Source of the DNA: Thalassia testudinum
Taxonomy: Eukaryota > Streptophyta > Magnoliopsida > Alismatales > Hydrocharitaceae
Assembly: GCA_037157565.1 (NCBI GenBank)
Contig: JAZHRO010000050.1
Coordinates: 42,976,001 to 43,040,000 of the forward strand
Length of the DNA: 64,000 nt
Direction: 5' to 3'
In this document: positions 10,631 through 21,580 of the stretch, piece by piece
Numbering within the stretch: the stretch's first letter is position 1
How the letters are laid out: every line of letters begins with the position of its first letter
Translations under genes and position numbers: made by a program
Notes under the pieces: model-generated
Seen by the model: the letters and a program-made list of their open reading frames with translations, nothing else
What the model was told of the DNA's origin: nothing
The model's database searches: none

Positions 10631-13600
10631 ATGGAAGGTCGTGGTGATGGCCCTGCTTCATCTCGCAGGTTCTTCAAGGTCTTCTTCCCGGACCTCCACT
10701 CCCACCACCTGGTAACATTTCTCCCCCACTTGGGTCCTCCTCATTTCGACTTCTCATGGCTAAAAACCGATGATGGGTACGCAGGAAATCCCACGACCTT
10801 TCTTGAAACACGCCAAAGATCTGACATTGGGGCGCGTCTCCCTCGTGGGCATGAGCGGGAACACGTGGGAGGTGGAGCTCGCCGAGGTGGGAGGCAAGCT
10901 TTGCTTCCACACCTGCTGGGGGGACTTCGTGAGGGACCACGAGCTCCAGGCGGGGGATTTCCTGGTCTTCGCGTACGATGGCGCGTGCCGCTTCAGTGTC
11001 CTCGTGCTCGACCACAGTGGCTGCGAGAAGGAAAGCGCATTCCATGCGTGCCCATTGAGGGAGCCCTCCGCGGTGGTCGCGGAGGAGGAGGTGAGTGGTG
11101 GGGAGTCGCCGGTGTGTTTGGTGCAGAGGTCGTTCGAGGTGATCACTAAGACTGTGGGTCCTGAGGAGCCCGGGAAGAAGAGGAGGGGGAGGAAGCCTCA
11201 TGGGTGCCCACTTGGTGAGGAGTTGTGGGCCGGTGGTGTTAAGAAGCCTATCAGAGGTGGTGATTGGTTGTTGTTGTTGTTGCTAATTTTCTTCTCTTAA
11301 GTTGGTGCTGGTCTATGAGAGTTGTGTGGCCTTTTTCTCTTTGTAATTGGTGTAGGGAAGAGGATACTGCTGTCGCAGAGGCGGCCGGTGGGGAGGGAGG
11401 AGATCGATCGGGCACAGGCGAATGCATTCTCGTTCAGGTCGAGGAATCCATATTTCACTGTGGTGATGAAGAAGTCTGCTGTGTACACTGGGTACATGCT
11501 GGTAATTTGGTGCCCTTGTTTTGAGGATGCTTGCTTCCTTTACCCTATATTGTGATGTTCTCTGTCACACCAAATTGTACAGCTTTGCACGAGTCCTTTT
11601 GTGGTCCCCTTCATTGATGTAAATTTGGTGGACTGTCTGCTGATTGGAGCCGTCTTCTAGGGTCCTATCGGGTTTGAAATAAGGTGAGGAATTGGTGAAG
11701 GAAATAAAGCAATCGCACAATAGCACATAGGGATTGGCAATCCGATTCCACCTTTGGGAGAGGGTGTACATTTGGTAAGGGAATTTAACCTGCAAAGTTT
11801 TCACTAAGTGTGAGAGAAAGGGAGGAATAAGGAGTACAAGTAATTTCTCTCTTGGAGTTGCGTACCTATGAGGGCCACGACGTGGGTAGCCATTGCCTTT
11901 TTTATAGAAACAATCTCCTAAGATTGCTTTTTTATAGAAGCAGTCTCGTGGGATTTTTGGCAACCGTAATTTGTTAGCAATATCCTCAGGATTAGCCTTC
12001 CATAATTGTCTTGAGATTTTCGGTGTGCGATATCTTTGGGATTATCCTTCCATAATCGTCCTGATATTTCTGGCACTCTATTAGTTTGTTGCTTACATGT
12101 CGTGACGGTTGGATTTGACCATGTCATCTATGTCTAGCAGGGATAGGGGCAGTGAGGTGTTGTTTGCCTTATTGTCCGGCAAGGCTCTCTTGTCTTACTT
12201 CCCTACTGGTATCCTTGCTGATCCTTTTGTCGGGTTCTACGACCGCTCTACTAGATGGGCATCCTAAGTTGTTTAGTTGGATGATCATCTGGTCTCTCTT
12301 GCAATGTCCTTCTGTCGGGGAATGGATTTGCTTGCCTTTGTCGGGCAACAAATCTGCCTGCCTCGAATGGATAGTTGGCATCGCTGGCTCACTTTGTTGG
12401 GCAATAGATGCTTGCCTTGAATGGCCAGTTGGTGTCAATTGTCTGTCTTAGATCTTGATTTGGTTCTTGAGCTTGTAATTCATCGGCCTTTATGGACCTC
12501 TTTTTGGTTGTACTTAAAGGACAACTTTTCCTTCCTTATCATTTGGTAATATAGTGCATGATAGGTGGTTAAGTTGGAATATTGGTGGAGTAGAAGATTG
12601 GAGATTGTCACGTTACCGGTTTGAATCTAGTTTGCATTTGGGAGTACTTGTCATTATTGATATAAGCATGAAAGGGTTTTATCTGAATGTGCAAATGTTG
12701 AATGATATGAGAATGATGTAGTGGTTAGAATTGCTCAATAGTCTTTTGTAGGGCACATTGCATTATTATCGGTTTGCATCCCCAGTTATTCCTCAAATCA
12801 CTCTCACGTTTTCATTTTTGATGATTGGAATGTGTATGAAATTTCATGGATGGAGTATCATTTTCTTTCTTGTTTTATTAAAATGTAAAATGAGGATATG
12901 TTCAAGTCTTAACTTGAGGTAGAGATCTTTATGTTCTTTTTGTGACAGATGTTGCATTTGAAATGGCCAGAGACTGTTTGGTGGGATTTTTGTTTCAGAA
13001 AAACAATATTTTGTTAGTTGAATTATGAAACTCTGGATTTTGTTTTCCACATGATACTTGCTTCTAACATGATGCTCTATTTATTTATCATATGCATAGT
13101 TTTTCCTATGTCCTTGATTTATGCTCTCCATTGTGAGTTGTCAGTGGCGATTCTGGAACATTCTGTCTATTCTTAGATTTCTTCATGGTCATTTCTTGCT
13201 TATGGTCTCCCTCTCATGACATTGACTCTCTTGCTGAAAGTGGTTGCTTTTGGTCACACAGAATATCCCACAAGTGTTTGCAAGGGCTCATCTTCCAAAG
13301 GAGGGTGGGCGCATGAAGCTTGTTGACCCGAAGGGGCAGTTGTGGCATATTACCTACATTTGCAAGTATGGATACTTCTTTAGTGGTGGATGGCGTAGAT
13401 TCAGTATTGGGAATCACCTGGAAGAACACGATGTCTGCGTTTTTGAGCTCGTTGAGCCAAGGATCATACATGTGCATATCTTCAGGGTGGTGGAAGAACT
13501 GGCCCCAATGATTCTGAAATCACTGAAGTATGTTGAAGCTAAGCAACCGATGACTCATCTGCCAAATGGCAAGATAATAAGGTTCAGCCCTTTAAACATT

Positions 13601-13803
13601 TCATCAATTTTAAGATTCTTTCATGCTTTTTTCTTCAATGCCACTGAACTACCATTTAGACACTATGAAGTGGTGTTTCAAAAATAAACAACATTTTGGC
13701 TCCTTTCATTATATATTTTTTCCATCATTTTGCAACTTTCTCGACCTTTTTTGAGATTTGCCACCAATGAAATTAATTCTGTTTGTTCAGGTGTGAAAAC
13801 TGA
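10631..13803 (+). CDS. B3-domain transcription factor, REM-like, two B3 domains, multi-exon
   Basis: DNA-binding protein of the plant B3 family, expected in the nucleus. Exon 1 is 10631-10711 (start MEGRGDGPASSRRFFKVFF), exon 2 10785-11256, exon 3 11356-11501, exon 4 from 13262 to 13527 or 13581, last exon from 13791 to a stop at 13801-13803. All introns can be drawn GT-AG and phases agree (0, 1, 0, 2). The first B3 domain (residues ~13-110) shows FFKVFFPDL, then after intron 1 EIPRPFLKHAKDL and the GNTWEVEL, ELQAGDFLVFAYDG and FSVLVLD motifs. A basic KKRRGRKP stretch near residue 158 looks like an AT-hook or nuclear signal. The second B3 begins NPYFTVVMKKS in exon 3 and continues in exon 4 with IPQVFARAHLP, FSGGWRRFSIGN and HDVCVFELVE. 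The 3' end is the weakest part. Early exons are strongly GC3-biased, exon 4 much less. No disabling change was seen. Confidence 0.85.
11560..12480 (-). repeat. Repeat-derived, LTR-like sequence in B3 intron 3
   Basis: Intron 3 (11502-13261) is about 1.76 kb while the first two are 73 and 99 bp. Its first half contains paired direct repeats: 'tttttatagaaRcaRtctc' at about 11899 and 11930, 'ccttccataatYgtcYtga' at about 11996 and 12046, and a ~54-bp 'gcctYgaatggMYagttggY' repeat at about 12350 and 12405. A TGTCACACC start near 11563, read from the minus strand, resembles an LTR terminus. I found no second end or target duplication, so 'old solo LTR' is only a suggestion. Confidence 0.4.
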
Positions 13804-14599
13804 AAGTGAGAAATCAAGGTCCAAAGTGGTGATGTGTTCTGCTTTGCATCACCAAGCAAGTTGCAGGCTTGATGATGCCTAAAGCTTTTGTATGGAGTCC
13901 ATCTGTAACATTGCAGGCCCAAGCAGTCCTGAGAGGTAATTGCCAGGTAATTTGGCAAGATATTGGCAATCACTATAAAAGACAATTAAATTATTTCTTC
14001 ACCATGACAAATCACCATGCGAGTTATCTTTACTCTTTGTCCCTTATTTATAAATTTGTTCGCTATGTCCATGTCCCACTTTTGAAAAAATTAAATGAAC
14101 TCTATTTATAGATTATAAAGGAGTCTAATTTGGAGTGGAAATATGATACCTGTTGCATGTGTGAATAGTCATTCAGATAGTTGAATGGCGGGTGGTGGTT
14201 GCAGATGTGAATGTTGGTGAGCTATGGTAGAGGTGGGATGAGGGCCTCGACTACCAATGGGAAGAAGATGGGATAGGACAAAAGGAGATGTATTGCCTGC
14301 TCTTGCACTATGTCATACATGGTACTTTTATATACTTTTCCCATATGCAATAGTTGTTAGGCTTATGTACACGACGAAAGGGGCTCACAATGGCCGTACA
14401 CATACTAACCATGCATGTAACAGAAAAGGAAATGCAAAATGAAACAACCCAAAACCACATTTGATATTTATTCAAGTCCATCCAAAATATCTCATTCTAG
14501 AAGCTTCCTCTTGCCACGTGAGTGTCCATGTAGGCATGACGTGTATCCTAGTTGGTCATCCATGTGGCTGACGGTATGAAAGTATATAAAGATTCATTT
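13804..14599. other. B3 3' flank, nothing recognised
   Basis: It should contain the B3 3' UTR and polyadenylation site. Short frames here have no recognisable domain. Confidence 0.4.
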
Positions 14600-14996
14600 T
14601 GAGATACCTAAAAGGAAGTCCAGGAAAAGGACTTCACTATATAGTTCATGGACCTCATGATGTGGTTGGCTAATCAGATGCAGAATATGTTAGAGCCATT
14701 GATGATAGGAGATCTATATTAAGGTATGCAATCTTCCTTGGTAGAAACTTAGTGTCATGGTGAAGTAAGAAGGAAGCTGTGGTTGGCAGATTTAGTGCAG
14801 AGGTAGAGTACCGTGCAATGGCTCATGCAGTATGTGAGATCATGTGGGTAGTGGCTTCTTAAGTGACATTGGCATATTTGTACATGCACCTATTCCATTG
14901 CATTGCGATGACAAGTCTACCATGTATATGGCTTTTACTCCTGTGTTCCATGAGAGAACTAAATATGTTGAAGTTGATTGCCACTTTGTGCATAAT
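14600..14996 (+). pseudogene. Copia A: end of RT and first part of RNase H
   Basis: Oldest element at this site. The frame reads as the copia link LRYLKGSPGKGL, then SDAEYVRAIDDRRS, NLVSW, EYRAMAHAVCEIMWV and PVFHERTKYVEVDCHFVHN, the standard copia RNase H order. In-frame stops and small shifts show it is dead. It breaks exactly where copia B begins, and the rest of the domain resumes at 18765. Confidence 0.8.
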
Positions 14997-15001
14997 GTAG
15001 T

Positions 15002-15121
15002 TGTGGAGAATAAAAGATGCATTAAAAGAAGCCTTAGTCTCTCTTTTATAATAAAGTTGGGTAAATTACATAGTCACCCAACATAAAGTATAAAATAACA
15101 AATACATCCTTAGACTCAACA
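15002..15121 (-). repeat. Copia B 3' LTR (120 bp)
   Basis: Starts TGTGGAGAATAAAAG and ends CTCAACA in plus orientation, matching 18632-18759 with scattered differences. The neighbouring purine tract AACTTGAGAGAG (minus strand) is the polypurine tract. Confidence 0.9.
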
Positions 15122-16760
15122 CTCTCTCAAGTTGGGGCGTATATATCAACGAGACCTAACTTGTTACATAGAAAATCAAGATGTTTCTTCTTTAGAGCCT
15201 TAGTAAATCTATTTGCCAGCTGAAGCTTAGAGGAGATATATGGAGTGTTAATCTTTCCAGCAAGAACCATATCATGTACAAAGTGATTGTCTATCTCAAT
15301 ATGTTTGGTCCTCTCATGGAATACTGGATTCAAAGCAATATATGTGGCAAACTTGTCATAAAAAAGTGGAAGTGGCATTATGGCCTGAATACCCAAATCC
15401 TATAGAAAGGTAACGATCTACATAATCTCACAAGTAGCCTGAGCCATTACTCTGTATTTTGCTTCTACATTTGAACGAGCAACAAAATTTTTCTATTTAC
15501 TTCTTTAGGAGATTAGATTTCCACCAAGATAAACTGCATGTCCTTAAGTAGAACGACTGTCATCCACAAATCTAGCATAGTTTGCATCGGAATACGCTAA
15601 AATGCCTAGGCTCCTTGTCTCTGTGGTAGTCCTCTGCCTGGAGTCCCCTTGAGGTACCTTAGACTAAGGCAAATCTCATGCTAATGACTGTACTTAGGGG
15701 TCTGCATGTACTGGCTGGCTCTACTCACTGTAAAGCTAATATCAGGCCTTGTAATAGTAAGATAGAGCAAGCGTCCAACAGTACTACGATATCTGGTGAC
15801 ATCCTTATATAGTAGATTCTTCTCTTTAGGAGAATATGTAGGCAAAGACTCTACAAGTATACCAGAAAGCTTAGTTCTAAGCAAACAACTTCCTTAAGAA
15901 TCTGCAATGTGTACTACCTCTAAGACAAGGAAAGACTCGTCCCTTGTCGAATTGCTTCAATCCCTAGAAAATAACAATGATCGCCCAAGTCCTTGGTAAC
16001 AAACGTGGACTGTAGAAAGGACTTGGTATGGGTAATTTTATCCTTATCATCACTAGTAAGGATTATGTCATCTATATAAACAACAATGATAACAACTCGA
16101 TCATGATCACCATTCCTTGTCTTCCTTATGAAGATAGAATGGTTTGAACTAGAATGTTGGAACCTAATCTTCTCAACCTCTTAGCTAAGCTTCTCGAACC
16201 AAGGCACGTGAACTTTGCTTCAAACCTTATATAGTCTTCCTTAGGTGACAAACAAGCTCCCCTTGATTACTGTACCCTGGTGGCTATCTTATGTACACCT
16301 CCTCAAATATATCACCATACAAGAATGTATTTTCAATGTCCAGCTAATATAAAGGTCATCTCTTGACTATAACAATTGAGATGATAGTCCTGACAGAGAT
16401 GTAATACGGGCCATGGGAGAGAAAGTCTCATGGTAATCTATGCCATATGTCTGGGTAAATCCCTTGGTAATAAGTCTGGCCTTATACCTATCAATAGTCC
16501 CATCAGCTCTATATTTTATAGTGTAAATTCATCTACAGTCAACCACTGTAGCATCTGGAGGACATGGTACAAGATCCCATGTCTTCTGAGATTGTAATGC
16601 TTACATCTCCTCATCCATTGTTGTCCACCACCTAGAGTCCTACGAGGCCTGAACAAAATCTATGGGAATAACAGTAATGGTGATAGCTAAGGCAAATTGT
16701 CGAACTTCATCCTCCAAGTGGGTAACTCTTGTATACTAAGATAGAGGATAAAGAGTACAT
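15122..16760 (-). pseudogene. Copia B RT and RNase H, broken
   Basis: Minus strand. Clear blocks: RSTVGRLLYLTITRPDISF and FTVSRASQYMQTP at 15681-15884 (end of RT), and NPVFHERTKHIEIDNHFVHD and LQLANRFTKALKKKHLDF at 15127-15396 (end of RNase H). Between and upstream the RT core can be followed to about 16,760 through several frames with many stops. Ends in the usual copia tail just before the polypurine tract. Confidence 0.75.
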
Positions 16761-16889
16761 GCTTTGCTAGGCCTTTTCTGAACTGGTTGCTCCTCAGTGT
16801 CTAAGCCACTCTTATCTAACATGACAGGACAAGATACAGTATCAAGTGAAGTCTGTGGTCTCCGATGATAAACTTGGGTCTTCTCTAAG

Positions 16890-17760
16890 GCAGCCTATAT
16901 AGATGTTCCTTCCTCTAAGAAGTATGGAATCTTTTCAAAGAAGGTTACATTCACTGTACAATGTATTTCTTGCGAATAAGTCATAGCACCTGTATCCTTT
17001 TTGTGTTCTGGAATACCCAAGAAAAATACATTTGACAACCCGAGGGGAGAATTTGTCTTGGATGTCATATGCCTGTACAAAGCAAATACACCAAAAAATT
17101 CTCAATGGAAGAGCAAAAGGCTTAGCACAATTTGGGTAAATCACCTGATATAGAATCTATCCTCCAAGTATAGACAAAGGTACTTGATTAATCAAGTTAT
17201 TCGCAGTGAGTATGGCATCTCTTTAGAATTACTTGGGAACCTTCATGTAGATCATTAAGGTCCTAGCAATATCAAGAATATGTTGAAGCTTGCGTTCAGC
17301 CGCACCATTATGCTAGAATGTGTAAGCACAAGACGTTTGGTGAATAATGCCTTTGGAAGGAAAAATCTCCTGTCTCGCCGCATAAACTTTAGGGCATTGT
17401 CACTTCGGAGGACTTTGGCTGTGGTGGTGTACCAGGTCTGAACCTTTGAAAGAAAATGTTGGACAATTTGAGGAATCTTTGAACGTGCCTTCATTAGGAA
17501 GACCCAAGTAAGATGGTTGTGGTCATACACAAAGACTGCATAATATCGGTGCTCTCTGGAGTAGGAACCCGAGATGGCCCTTAAACATCATAATGTACTA
17601 GAGAAAAGGGAATAACACCCCAACATCTCTTCGTGAGTAAGTGCTCTTGTGATGCTTTCCAAGCTGACAATCTATGCACTGGATAGTCAAGGAGTTTGCC
17701 AAGTCAGGATACATTTGTCGCATCTTTTTAAGTGACGAATGTTCAAGTCTCCTGTGCCAT
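16890..17760 (-). pseudogene. Copia B integrase, broken
   Basis: Minus strand. MYDHNHLTWVFLMKARSKIP and TTTAKVLRSDNALKFM at 17255-17530 are the integrase core; the aspartate of RSDNA is kept. GLSNVFFLGIPEHKKDTG at 16895-17080, in more than one frame, is the conserved end of copia integrase. Frameshifts separate the blocks. Confidence 0.75.
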
Positions 17761-17762
17761 TG

Positions 17763-18560
17763 CTAAGGGTCAGCAGCTATGGATACGGCCCCAACAAACA
17801 TCGTAGGCATGTTAAGGTAGTAGAGACCATCTTGTTTTATAACCCCACCTATAATATCTCCTGTCTGTCGATTCTGAAAGTAACAGTAATCCTCATCAAA
17901 CACTATATGATAACCAAGCTCCTTATAGATGTGACTCACGGACAACATGCTCGTTGGAAAGTCAGGAGCACAATGAACCTCTTCAATCATCACATTCGAG
18001 GATGCACGTATGCTTCCAATTGTCATGATAGGTGATGTGGCCCCATTAGCCACTCTAATATCTCTGATCCCACGTGGACTCATGGGATTCACCAATCTCG
18101 CTCTACATCTCTTGTAAGATGTATAGAGGTGCTAGAGTCAACTACCCATGCTCCCCTTACCCTCTTCATCTTCTTCGAATCTCCTTGCATTGCACACGTA
18201 CACCCTTGTGAATCTAAAACAGACCCTTCAAATGACCCCATTACATCTTTGCATGAGAGAAGGCTCATCATGCTTGAGGGAAAGAGCTTCATCAACTATG
18301 GTGAGAGAAGACTCATGACCACATGCACTAGGCATGAGTGAAGCCTCATTATGCTAGTCACAACATCGAAAACAAGGACCCACCTACGTCTGTTGGCTTG
18401 CTGGGCTACGGATAGACCACCAGCGGCGACGCTAGGTCTGCCGGTAGTGCCGACAGACCTTGTAGCAGCAGCGGCGGAGCTGGGAGATCCTTCTCCCATG
18501 TTGCTGCTACTACTGCGATCGTGTGATCTCTCTTCCAGTGAATCACCATTTTGTTGGTGA
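17763..18560 (-). pseudogene. Copia B gag remnant, protease and pre-integrase region
   Basis: Minus strand. GAWVVDSSTSIHLTRD near 18100 is the copia protease site; the usual DSGAT has become DSSTS. HYIVFDEDYCYFQ-like sequence with NGATSPIMTIGSIRA follows at 17763-18095. Between the 5' LTR and the protease only about 340 bp remain: a start-like MGEGSPSSAAAATRSV segment and a degraded cysteine-rich stretch. A normal gag needs about 1 kb, so most of it has been deleted. Confidence 0.65.
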
Positions 18561-18619
18561 TTCGATCATCTTTTGTATGGGTATTTAATGGGATATCGGA
18601 GCACCGACTTAGGATTGTT

Positions 18620-18759
18620 GCTTTGATGACATGTGGAGAATAAAAGATGCATTGGTTTCAAAAAAAATCCTAGCCCCTCTTTTATAATAGAGATGGCTGG
18701 GTAAATTACAGTCACCTAACATAAAATATAAAATAATACATACATCCCTAGACTCAGCA
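18620..18759 (-). repeat. Copia B 5' LTR (18632-18759) with PBS-like site
   Basis: 128-bp LTR starting TGTGGAGAATAAAAG in plus orientation and ending CTCAGCA. On the minus strand it is followed directly by TGTCATCAAAGC (18620-18631), which matches the initiator-Met primer site TGGTATCAGAGC at 9 of 12 positions. Confidence 0.85.
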
Positions 18760-18764
18760 GTAGT

Positions 18765-18906
18765 CATAGAAGGGAGGATTAGTACCCTCATGTTACTTTA
18801 GAGATGTAGCTTGCCGACATTCTTACCAAGGCTTTGAAGAAGGGATACATATTTCTATGTGACAAGTTGGGGTTAGAAGATTTCTATGCCTTAACTTGAG
18901 GGGGAG
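18765..18906 (+). pseudogene. Copia A RNase H, C-terminal end
   Basis: Continuation of the 14600-14996 fragment after copia B. It reads EGRISTLML and then LADILTKALKKGYIF, CDKLGLEDFYALT and a stop at 18897, followed by polypurine tract TTGAGGGGGAG. This is the classical copia C-terminus. Confidence 0.85.
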
Positions 18907-19179
18907 TGTGAGTGCATATTTATTTTTGTAGAGAGTTGTCATGTCATGTTATTTTTTTTCTTGTTGGATATTGTTGTAATTTACCCAAGTCTCTCCCATA
19001 TGAAATAGACTAGGGTTTCTCATTCTTAATAGAGATGACTTTTCTGATCATAGGAAATAAAGTATTAACTCTGGTACTTCCCTCATAGGCTCGTGTATAG
19101 GCATCTTTCATGCTTGTTGAATTGTAATAATAAATAGGTATTCATATCTTGGGTCGATCCGTTTTACTTGTGTGTTATA
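18907..19179 (+). repeat. Copia A LTR, left part
   Basis: Begins TGTGAGTGCATATT just after the polypurine tract. Interrupted at 19180 by element J; the remainder lies at 21399-21564. Without J the LTR would be about 440 bp. Confidence 0.65.
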
Positions 19180-20227
19180 TGTTAGCATTGAATAAAGCCA
19201 TGTGGAAGCAACTGTTGGTGGGCCCAACTTGGGTGCATGGAGTTGTGGGCGTGTGTAAGTTGGAATAGGTTTAAGGTTTGTTGATTTTATGCCACATGTG
19301 GCAACTTATTTTTAGTGATTAATTGAGTTCATATTGGGATCGAGTAATTTTGGGAATAATTGATTGAGTTGATTGAGTTTGTTTAGGATTTGTAATTCCT
19401 AGATTTGTTAGGATTGCAATTAGATTTGTTATTGGATTGTGCTCTCTTTAAATAGAGACCAAAATCCACTTGATTTCTTTGAATTTACATAATAATATTT
19501 TCACATTCAAGAACTCTCCTCTCTCCTACTCTTCACGTTGCCTTCTCTCTCTCTCTCTCTCTCTCTCTCCATATGTGCCAACAAGGAAGAGGGAGAATTT
19601 TCGGTGAGGCTTACGGCAGATTGCAGGGACTCGCGTAGGTGGTTGACATCGATTTCCTATGGTACTATAGATTAATATGGTCAGTGGATTACCTACATAA
19701 GGTGAAGATTTTTGCGTGGTTGCTGATAAGAGGAATACTTGTTATGAAGGCCTGGAGGGCAAGGTGGGCATCGACGGATAACAAGACTTCGTGCTTTGTG
19801 CGAGGGAGGAGGAGGATGTTGAGCATTTGTTCTTCAGGCGTGCTTTTGTCGACCATGTTTAGAGGAGATTGGGTATATACTGGATCAACCGTGGCAGCTT
19901 GATCAAGTTCTCGACTTTGTTCACGAGTGGCGGGGGGCAGCGAAGGCTTAGTGTTTTTAGATCGAAGAAAGAAAAGGCAAAGGTGTTAGCGGTTCTTTAG
20001 GGTATCTAGTTGGGGAGAAATGGGGTGATTTTTAGAGGACATAACCTCTATGTTGAGAACTTTGTTTCTTCCATTTCTTCCTAGGTGATGTTTTGAGAGT
20101 CTATGTAATATGTAATTGGTTCTTTTGGTGATGAATGAATTTAGGTGGTTATCAAGGGATAACCACCCTTCCTCTTTCAAAAGAAAAGAAAATAGAAGGG
20201 CTCCTCCACGCATCTCAATTCTTCATA
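19180..20227 (+). repeat. Element J 5' LTR, enlarged by a LINE fragment
   Basis: Matches 20908-21393 over 'gttggtgggcccaacttggg', 'gccacatgtggcaactta' and 'ttctctttaaatagagacc' (TATA box), a CT microsatellite, and the end 'gaagggctcctccacg'. About 590 bp with no counterpart in the 3' LTR lie between the CT run and that end. Confidence 0.8.
19590..20190 (+). mobile_element. 5'-truncated LINE 3' end in the J LTR
   Basis: Reads as the zinc-finger tail of plant LINE reverse transcriptases: KVKIFAWLLIRGILV at 19700, then a cysteine/histidine region (frameshifted) and a tryptophan-rich end. It finishes in an A-rich tail AAAAGAAAAGAAAATAG. Short similar flanks (gaagaggg/gaaggg) may be the remains of a target duplication. 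A perfect 10-bp hairpin, GGTGGTTATC at 20144-20153 and GATAACCACC at 20158-20167, lies just before the tail. Confidence 0.75.
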
Positions 20228-20242
20228 TGGTATCAGAGTGAG
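20228..20242 (+). promoter_or_regulatory. Element J primer-binding site
   Basis: TGGTATCAGAG follows the 5' LTR directly; it is the complement of the 3' end of initiator tRNA-Met, the usual copia primer. Confidence 0.85.
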
Positions 20243-20495
20243 TTGTTTGGGCCTATTAATCTCGCATGTGTGGAGAAGAGAGGCGATCTCTCTCTTCACA
20301 TGGTTTTGCGTGGAGCTGAGTTGAAGGTCGAACCCTAAGCCAAATTTGTACTTGAGGTGTGTGAACCTCTCACACACTAGGGAAAGCCAAGGATATTGGC
20401 TCTGGGGTGTTCAAGAAGAGGCACAGAGGCTTCAAAGTTGAAGTTCAGGGGGCACGTGAACATCTCAAGTATTAGGGAATGCTAAGCTATAGTGC

Positions 20496-20897
20496 TTGAC
20501 TCCTGGATGTATAAGAAGAGGCACAAAGACTCTTGAAGTTGCAGTTATGATTGACGTAGAGGCCCAAATCACCAAGATCCATTTTATCTTGGAGAGCACA
20601 CCTGAAATTCGTGAGGGAACCAACATAAAAAAGTGGGAGAAGGAGAATTACATGGCCTCGTTTACATCTGCGAATTTAGAGAAGTTCCGAGCGCTACTTA
20701 AGGAAGAAAAGAAGATTGCGACCACAACGATGACTTTTGAGGTTGTTAAAGAAGTAATGACTATTGAGATTGCAAAAGTCTCACAGTTGCACCCGAAGAT
20801 ATGTTCAAAGAAGATCTGGGAGCACACATGGATGCGAATAGTCTCACAAAAGTTTAGGAAAAAAAATGATGGAAGTTTTAACCCTCTCCAACTTTGA
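20496..20897 (+). CDS. Unrecognised 133-aa ORF inside element J
   Basis: Open from MTPGCIRRGTKTLEV to the stop near the polypurine tract. It is hydrophilic and rich in Lys, Glu and Ile/Thr, with AQITKIHFILESTPEIREG and NLEKFRALLKEEKKIA segments that could be helical. It shows no zinc knuckle or pol motif. Upstream is a diverged ~97-bp direct duplication (about 20358-20447 and 20455-20546). It may be a gag relic or captured host sequence. Confidence 0.3.
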   Translation: MTPGCIRRGTKTLEVAVMIDVEAQITKIHFILESTPEIREGTNIKKWEKENYMASFTSANLEKFRALLKEEKKIATTTMTFEVVKEVMTIEIAKVSQLHPKICSKKIWEHTWMRIVSQKFRKKNDGSFNPLQL

Positions 20898-20907
20898 CTT
20901 GAGGGAG

Positions 20908-21393
20908 TGTATTAGTGTGGAATAAAGTCACGTGGTAGTCGTAGTTGGTGGGCCCACGTGGTGGTGCCACATGGCAGCAGCGGAGTTGGTGGGCCCAACT
21001 TGGGCGTATGGAGTTGTGTGCGTGTGTGAGTTATAATAGGTTTAGGGTTTGTTGGTTTTGTGTCACATGTGGCAACTTATTTTTAGTGATTGATTGAGTC
21101 CAAATTAGGATTGAGTAATTTTAGGAATAGTTGATTGAGTTGGTTGAGTTTATTTAGGATTTGCAATTCCTAGATTTGTTAGGATTGTAATTAAGTTTGT
21201 GATTAGATTTTGTTCTCTTTAAATAGAGACCAAAATCTACTTGATTTCTTTGAGTTCACATAATAATATTTCCACATTCAAGAACTCCTCTCTTCTCTCC
21301 TATTCTCCACGTCAACCTCTTTCTCTCTCTCTCCTCTCAGCACATGCACGCCAATTTAAAGAAGGGCTCCTCCACGTATCTTAATTCTTCACA
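20908..21393 (+). repeat. Element J 3' LTR (486 bp)
   Basis: Uninterrupted copy, TGTATTAG...TTCTTCACA, with the TATA box 'ctctttaaatagagacc' near 21213-21230 and a CT-rich run. Confidence 0.85.
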
Positions 21394-21398
21394 CTATA

Positions 21399-21580
21399 TA
21401 TGTACACCCCCATCTCTTTTCATTCTTTAGTGAAGAAAATCCTTAGCCTCCATTGAGAGAGGTCTAGGATTCTTGCTCTCGTGGTTTTCTCCCTTTAATA
21501 GAGGAGGATTTCTACGTAAATCGTGTGCCTTGTGTGATTGTTCTCTTCTTATTTGATTTCCACATGGTATCAATTATCAA
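21399..21580 (+). repeat. Copia A LTR, right part, followed by a primer site
   Basis: Ends GATTTCCACA at 21564 and is followed at once by TGGTATCA and, after a 7-bp duplication-like insert, AAAGCA, an initiator-Met primer site. The same LTR therefore has an RNase H and polypurine tract on its left and a primer site and leader on its right, as in head-to-tail copies sharing one LTR. Confidence 0.6.

Larger units (their letters stand above)
15002..18759 (-). mobile_element. Copia B: full-length, LTR-bounded, TSD GTAGT
   Basis: Minus-strand Ty1/copia element with two short LTRs and a perfect 5-bp target duplication GTAGT at 14997-15001 and 18760-18764. The insertion lies inside a codon of the RNase H of copia A, so the order of insertion is certain. 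Internally, reading the minus strand, a gag remnant is followed by protease, integrase, RT and RNase H. Almost all of gag is missing and pol carries many stops, so it cannot move on its own. Confidence 0.9.
19180..21393 (+). mobile_element. Element J: short non-autonomous LTR retrotransposon
   Basis: Two related LTRs (TGTTAGCATTGAATAAAG... and TGTATTAGTGTGGAATAAAG...) flank an internal region of only about 680 bp. It has a primer site TGGTATCAGAG at 20228 and a polypurine tract CTTGAGGGAG before the 3' LTR. Flanks TTATA (19175-19179) and CTATA (21394-21398) are a one-mismatch target duplication. No gag-pol domains are present, so it must borrow proteins from a copia element; it is of the TRIM/LARD type. 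Its 5' LTR carries a LINE fragment. Confidence 0.8.

Noticed and set aside
10674..11201. Long minus-strand and alternative plus-strand ORFs over the B3 exons
   Set aside because: They arise from the high GC3 of the B3 coding frame; only the plus frame shows B3 motifs and consistent splice phases.
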